This document shows positions 22,824 through 26,520 of a stretch of DNA of 26,520 nucleotides, piece after piece. This stretch comes from CAVQCX01 sp050050175 (GTDB lineage: Bacteria; Pseudomonadota; Gammaproteobacteria; Chromatiales; Chromatiaceae). Made by a program: the position numbers and the translations under genes. The notes below the pieces were generated by a model, which was not told where the DNA came from, ran no database searches, and saw only the letters and a list, made by a program, of their open reading frames with translations. Location: assembly GCA_050050175.1 (NCBI GenBank), contig JASFUT010000008.1, forward strand, positions 1 to 26,520, given 5' to 3'. Numbering within the stretch: the stretch's first letter is position 1; every line of letters begins with the position of its first letter.

Positions 22824-23062
22824 AGCCCGACTCCCGACAACCCGGGATCTGCGCCGGGCATCGGGTTCGACGGACGGCACGTCAATTGCAGCAGCCTATC
22901 CCATGAGAGCAGATCGATCAGATGCCGGTGAACGGCCGCGGGACGGAAACCGCAGGCGGTTACTGCGCCGCGTTGCGCCCCACGGCCATCCCCGCGGCGG
23001 GGCAACCAGGTCATGGCGATGAGATTCGTCGCGACCGGCGTCGAAGTGCCGGGTGCCGCCCC

Positions 23063-24535
23063 ATGAGCGAGGCGAAAGGTCACGCCGTCTCTTACCGTCT
23101 GCCGGTGCGCCGGCTGTTCTGGCTGCCGCTCGCCGTCTCCCTGGTCCTGGTGATGACGACGTTGGGGGGCCTGGTCGCGGTCTCCTGGCGCGGCCTGGAG
23201 CGCATCCATCCCGTTCAGGCGCACCTGACGGACATCGGCCGCATCCAGGACGTGGAGCTCGAGATGGAGACGGCGGTGCTCCGGGGGCTGCGAGGCGCTC
23301 GCCTCGGGCCGTCCGATCTGGCTGAGCTGCGTCGGCAGGTTCAGGAGATCGCCGCCCCGGAGAGCTATCTGAACACGGCCACCCGGAAGCGTCTGGCTTT
23401 CGTCGTCGATGCCCTGGCACAGCCGCAGGGCGATCCCACGGAAGGCCTGATCGACGCGCTGGCTCAGCTACGCCAGGCGCTGGCCGGGGAGCGCGAGCGC
23501 TACGACCAGCTGCTGTCGGGTGTGGCCCGGGACACCGAGACCGAGCTGCGGCTGGCGGCGGTCCTGCTGGTGGCGCTGCCTCTGGTGGCGGGCGCGTTGC
23601 TACTTCTGTTGCGGGCGCGTATCAAGGACCCCCTGAACGACCTCGGGGATCTGCTCTCCCGGCTGGCGGCGCGGGACTACCGCCCGGTGCCGGACGCGGC
23701 GCTGACCGGCACCGCCGGCCTGGTGCAGCCGGTGTTTCGCAGCTACAACGGCCTGGTCTCGCGCCTTCGGGTCCTGGAGGAGGAGCACCGCGCCCGGGAG
23801 CACACCCTGGAGAAGGAAGTGCGCCAGGCGACCGAGGCGCTGCTGGCCCAGAGCCGGGAGCTGGCCCGGGCCGAGCGTCTGGCTGCCGTGGGTGCGGTGT
23901 CCGCCGGCCTGGCCCACGAGCTGCGAAACCCGCTGGCGGGGATTCAGATGGCGTGCTCCAAGCTGCGTCGGTCACTCGGAAGCACGGACCAGGCCGCCCG
24001 AGTCGGGGCGGTGATCGCCGAGCTCAAGCGCGTGAACGGTCTGCTCACGGAGACCGTGGACGCCGCCCGCCACGCGCTCGAGCCCCTGGCCCGGGTGCGC
24101 CTGAGCGAGCTGGTCAACGAGTTCCTCGCCCTCACGCGTTACCAGGCGCCGGAAGGGGTTGCTCTGGAAGCAAGGGTCCCCGGAGACCTGGTGTGCCTGC
24201 TCCCGGCGGCGAGCCTGCGCCAGGCCCTGCTGAATCTGGTGCTGAATGCCGTTCAGGTGCTGGGGCGCAGCGGCCGGGTCACTGTGGCCGCCCACCGCGA
24301 GGATGATCGCCTGGTGCTCAGCGTCAGCGACGACGGCCCGGGCTTCCCAGAGGAGATGCTGCGCGCGGGGGTGCGCCCCTTCGCCACCGGCCGCGCCGGC
24401 GGCACCGGGCTGGGGCTCGCCATGGTGCGTCGCTTCACCCGTGACCACGACGGCGAGATGGAGCTCGCCAACCTGGAGCCGCACGGCGCCCGGGTCACCC
24501 TGCGCCTTCCCTGCGGGGTCGACGATGCGGCATGA
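23063..24535 (+). CDS. Membrane sensor histidine kinase
   Basis: A 490-residue class I histidine kinase. TM1 at about 18-42, a helical periplasmic sensor of ~120 residues, TM2 at about 164-187, a HAMP-like segment and coiled coil (EEEHRAREHTLEKEVRQATE), the DHp H-box AGLAHELRNPLAG with H285, N-box NLVLNAVQ, G1 SDDGPGF and G2 GTGLGLAMV. It autophosphorylates and passes phosphate to the regulator encoded next; the genes overlap by ATGA (24532-24535) if the earlier regulator start is used. ATG 23063 begins a typical cytoplasmic lead-in to TM1; upstream in-frame codons look non-coding and no strong ribosome-binding site is visible. The input signal is unknown; an envelope signal is inferred from topology. 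It lacks the long multi-span N-terminus and GAF domain of PrsK. Confidence 0.93.
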   Translation: MSEAKGHAVSYRLPVRRLFWLPLAVSLVLVMTTLGGLVAVSWRGLERIHPVQAHLTDIGRIQDVELEMETAVLRGLRGARLGPSDLAELRRQVQEIAAPESYLNTATRKRLAFVVDALAQPQGDPTEGLIDALAQLRQALAGERERYDQLLSGVARDTETELRLAAVLLVALPLVAGALLLLLRARIKDPLNDLGDLLSRLAARDYRPVPDAALTGTAGLVQPVFRSYNGLVSRLRVLEEEHRAREHTLEKEVRQATEALLAQSRELARAERLAAVGAVSAGLAHELRNPLAGIQMACSKLRRSLGSTDQAARVGAVIAELKRVNGLLTETVDAARHALEPLARVRLSELVNEFLALTRYQAPEGVALEARVPGDLVCLLPAASLRQALLNLVLNAVQVLGRSGRVTVAAHREDDRLVLSVSDDGPGFPEEMLRAGVRPFATGRAGGTGLGLAMVRRFTRDHDGEMELANLEPHGARVTLRLPCGVDDAA

Positions 24536-24552
24536 CGAAGGAGAGAAGTCGA

Positions 24553-25956
24553 ATGGCTGAGGCCTTGCTGGTCATTGAGGACGAGCCGCTGCTGGGCACG
24601 GAGCTGCGCGACGAGTTCGCGGAGAGCGGCTGGGACGCCGTGCTGGCGGCCACGCTCGCCGAGGCCGAGCGCATGCTCCTCGTGCGCAACCTGGAGCCCC
24701 TGGTGGTGCTCTCGGACATGAGTCTGCCCGACGGCAACGCCCTCGACCTGCTGGAGAAGGTGCGCGCCAGGAAAGCGGTGCCGGGGGAGTGGATCCTCCT
24801 CACCGCCTACGGCGGCGTGCCCGAGTCCGTGCGGGCGCTCAAGCTCGGCGCCTTCGACTTCCTGGAGAAGCCCTGCGAGCCCGAGCGCCTGCAGCTGGTG
24901 GTGGGCGGCGCCGCCCGCAGCGCCCGCGCGCAGCGACGACTGCACGACGAGGAGCGCGCCCGCGGCAGCCGTTACTCCCCCGAGGCGTTCGTCGGCGGCA
25001 GCCCGGGTGCGCGCCACGTGCGCGAGATGCTCGAGCGGCTGTCCAAGGTGCCGTTCTCCGCCCTGGTCATCACCGGGGAGACCGGCACGGGGAAGGGCCT
25101 GGCCGCCCGCATACTGCACCACGCCGGGCCACGCTCTGCCGGCCCTCTCGTCGAGGTCAACTGCGCGGCCCTGCCCCGGGAGCTCATGGAGGCCGAGCTG
25201 TTCGGCCACGAGGCCGGCGCCTTTACCGGGGCCAAGGGACGCCGCCGCGGGCTGATCGAGCAGGCGAGCGGCGGTACCTTGTTCCTGGACGAGGTCGGCG
25301 AGCTGGAGCTCGATCTGCAGGCCAAGCTGCTCAAGGCCATCGAGGACCGCAGAGTGCGCAGGGTCGGCGGGGACCGGGAGCTGGAGGTGGATGTGCAGGT
25401 GATTGCGGCCACCAACCAGGAGCTCGACGCGCAGGTCCAGGCGGGCGCCTTCCGCGCCGATCTCTTCCACCGTCTGGCGGTGTTCCGCCTGACCGTGCCG
25501 CCGCTGCGCAGTCGCAAGGAGGACATCGAGGTCCTCTTGCCGATATTCATCGACGAGTTCAACGCCCGATCCGGGCAGAAGGTGGAGCGGGTTTCCCCCA
25601 CCGTCTGGCGGCGCCTCGCGGCCTACGACTGGCCCGGTAACGTGCGCGAGCTGCGCAATCTGGTGGAGCGCTGCGTACTGCTGGCCGACGGTCCGGAGCT
25701 CCCGGAACGCTGGCTGTACCTCGGGGGCGAGGCGCCGCCCGCCTCCGCGGCCCCTTCCGGGGCATGGAGCGACGGCGATCGCATCTGCCTGCCCCTGGAC
25801 GGCAGCGTGAGCCTGGACGACATGGAGCGCAGCATCCTGGTCGACGCGCTGGCGCGCAACGGCGAGAACGTCAGCCTCACCGCCCGGGTCCTCGGCACCA
25901 CCCGGGAGAAGCTGCGGTACCGGGTGCAGAAGTACGGGCTGAAGACCCGGGACTGA
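24553..25956 (+). CDS. NtrC-family sigma-54-dependent response regulator
   Basis: A 467-residue bacterial enhancer-binding protein. Receiver: acidic pocket EDE at about 9-11, phosphoacceptor D55 (VVLSDMSLPDG), LLTAYGG, and K in FLEKPCEP. AAA+ domain: GETGTGKG at 175-182, the sigma-54 contact loop GAFTGA at 222-227, Walker B LFLDEVGEL (D246/E247), then FRADLFHRLAVFRLTVPPLRSRKEDI and WPGNVREL. Fis-type DNA-binding helix-turn-helix at the C-terminus (NVSLTARVLGTTREKLRYRVQKYGL). The intact GAFTGA loop means it can activate sigma-54 promoters, and eight such candidates lie in the window. ATG 24553 has AAGGAG 9 bases upstream; ATG 24532, overlapping the kinase stop, is possible. Probably the local activator of the island. 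Confidence 0.96.
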   Translation: MAEALLVIEDEPLLGTELRDEFAESGWDAVLAATLAEAERMLLVRNLEPLVVLSDMSLPDGNALDLLEKVRARKAVPGEWILLTAYGGVPESVRALKLGAFDFLEKPCEPERLQLVVGGAARSARAQRRLHDEERARGSRYSPEAFVGGSPGARHVREMLERLSKVPFSALVITGETGTGKGLAARILHHAGPRSAGPLVEVNCAALPRELMEAELFGHEAGAFTGAKGRRRGLIEQASGGTLFLDEVGELELDLQAKLLKAIEDRRVRRVGGDRELEVDVQVIAATNQELDAQVQAGAFRADLFHRLAVFRLTVPPLRSRKEDIEVLLPIFIDEFNARSGQKVERVSPTVWRRLAAYDWPGNVRELRNLVERCVLLADGPELPERWLYLGGEAPPASAAPSGAWSDGDRICLPLDGSVSLDDMERSILVDALARNGENVSLTARVLGTTREKLRYRVQKYGLKTRD

Positions 25957-26115
25957 GCCGGGGCCGGGTAGGCGACCATGGATTGCGGTATCCTTGTGAG
26001 CGCCTGAACGGGGCCTTCTGTCCCGGGGCGGCAGCGGGCCTGTGCATCCCGCCCGCGCGAGGATGCCGCCGCGCTCCAGGTCCAGTTGATCCGTCCGTGT
26101 CATGAGAAGGATTGT

Positions 26116-26412
26116 ATGAATTCGCCCGACGAGCAACGCCCGCCCTACACCGGCCGCGCGCAGCAGCCGATCCTGCGCGACGTGCTGGCCATCGATCGCA
26201 CCCGGCTGGCCAACGAGCGCACCCTCCTCGCCTGGCTGCGCACCGCGCTCATGCTGCTGGTCTCCGGCGTCACCCTGCTCAAGCTGTTCGAAGGGGTCAG
26301 GGCCATGGAGATCACCGGAGCCGTGCTCATCCCTCTCGCCTTCCTGACCGCCGCCATCGGGCTGCGCCGCTATGTGCAGACCCGCAGGCTCATCGAGGCG
26401 GCGGACATCTAG
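26116..26412 (+). CDS. DUF202 small membrane protein
   Basis: A 98-residue protein with the DUF202 pattern: RDVLAIDRTRLANERTLLAW at about 23-42, then LRTALMLLVSGVTLLKL (helix 1), and MEITGAVLIPLAFLTAAIGLRRY (helix 2). The family consists of small bacterial and fungal inner-membrane proteins, related to the VTC1-type domain, with no established bacterial function. ATG 26116 has GAAGGA 5 bases upstream; an in-frame ATG at 26086 lacks one. It follows the regulator gene after 159 bases. I found no acceptable -24/-12 element in that gap, so membership in the regulon is not supported. Confidence 0.9.
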   Translation: MNSPDEQRPPYTGRAQQPILRDVLAIDRTRLANERTLLAWLRTALMLLVSGVTLLKLFEGVRAMEITGAVLIPLAFLTAAIGLRRYVQTRRLIEAADI

Positions 26413-26488
26413 TGCTCGGTCCCATACCAATCGTTCGTTTCAGCGTGCCTGGGCGGGTCTGCACCTAGGCGCACGAGTGAAGCACTAG
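26409..26488. repeat. Inverted repeat at the right edge
   Basis: CTAGTGCT (26409-26416, covering the DUF202 stop) and AGCACTAG (26481-26488) are perfect 8-bp inverted copies flanking a 64-base segment. It may be a stem-loop terminator or the edge of an element cut by the window. The last 30 bases show no gene. Confidence 0.35.
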
Positions 26489-26520
26489 CCATCGCTAATG
26501 CGAGCGAGTGCAACAACGGT

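Larger units (their letters stand above)
22615..23062. other. Divergent regulatory region, ftsH / sensor kinase
   Basis: A 448-base gap. It holds the ftsH -24/-12 element (22696-22681), the shared upstream motif (22789-22802), and a perfect dyad CCTGGTT-TATTTG-AACCAGG (22804-22823) beside it. A frame open from 22922 into the kinase gene has no good ribosome-binding site. I see no sigma-54-like element facing the kinase gene, nor a clear sigma-70 promoter. Confidence 0.5.

Noticed and set aside
20581..23022. Long open frame antisense to ftsH (plus strand, 813 codons)
   Set aside because: It mirrors the ftsH coding frame, and its product is repetitive Arg/Gly/Val/His-rich sequence without domains.
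23063..25956. The kinase/regulator pair as PrsK/PrsR of the PEP-CTERM system
   Set aside because: The kinase has two spans with a periplasmic sensor and no GAF domain, no exosortase gene is nearby, and the shared motif precedes stress genes, not the PEP-CTERM gene.
2012..26412. A complete transmissible locus of stress tolerance
   Set aside because: ClpK, HdeD, thioredoxin, the Kef antiporter, DegP and mobility genes are absent from the window.
1..26520. CRISPR array, rRNA, tRNA, transposase, phage or toxin-antitoxin genes
   Set aside because: I saw no regularly spaced repeats, no tRNA- or rRNA-like sequence, and no product resembling these classes on either strand.

Overview
The window is high-GC DNA (roughly 65-70% by eye) with dense, almost uninterrupted genes. 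Gene content fits a gammaproteobacterium: a RecBCD-type recB-recD pair, YfdX-family proteins, a DUF3096 protein, and a lone PEP-CTERM protein. An environmental or halophilic member of the Chromatiales/Ectothiorhodospiraceae type is my guess; the sequence does not settle it.

Layout. 1-1911: the 3' tip of recB and complete recD. 2012-3101: divergent small membrane protein (DUF3096, minus strand) and periplasmic PepSY protein (plus strand). 3379-7523: a plus-strand run of a large YfdX protein, glucose-6-phosphate dehydrogenase, a DedA membrane protein and a membrane-anchored small heat-shock protein; the last three overlap by 4 bases at each junction. 7668-10025: cytoplasmic GH15 glucoamylase. 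10065-10203: an imperfect inverted-repeat element. 15227 down to 10276 (minus): plasma-membrane H+-type P-ATPase, then phosphoketolase. 15944-19041 (plus): a second YfdX-like protein, a small membrane protein overlapping a MarC protein, and a third YfdX-like protein. 19042-20380: a lower-GC patch carrying a PEP-CTERM protein. 22614 down to 20443 (minus): an unusual FtsH with three predicted membrane spans. 23063-25956 (plus): a membrane histidine kinase and an NtrC-type response regulator with an intact GAFTGA loop. 26116-26412: a DUF202 membrane protein.

Main finding. Eight transcription units of this island are each preceded, on the correct strand, by a -24/-12 element matching the sigma-54 consensus (TGGCAC-N5-TTGCW) with exact spacing and invariant GG and GC: DUF3096, PepSY, YfdX-1, ATPase/phosphoketolase, YfdX-2, small protein/MarC, YfdX-3 and FtsH. 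The PEP-CTERM gene has a ninth. Four upstream regions, serving six of the eight units, also share a GTTCYCCGRACCG-like motif 50-210 bases upstream, placed as an activator site would be. With the sigma-54 activator encoded at the end of the cluster, the window reads as a self-contained sigma-54 envelope/proteostasis stress regulon.

How the parts may work together (inference). The kinase senses an envelope or pH signal. The regulator then switches on periplasmic YfdX proteins, a membrane-anchored chaperone, FtsH, proton export, and carbon routes that make NADPH (Zwf) and acetyl phosphate (phosphoketolase) from glycogen-type glucans. Several parts (YfdX pair, sHSP, FtsH) recall the transmissible locus of stress tolerance of enterobacteria and pseudomonads, but the composition and control differ.
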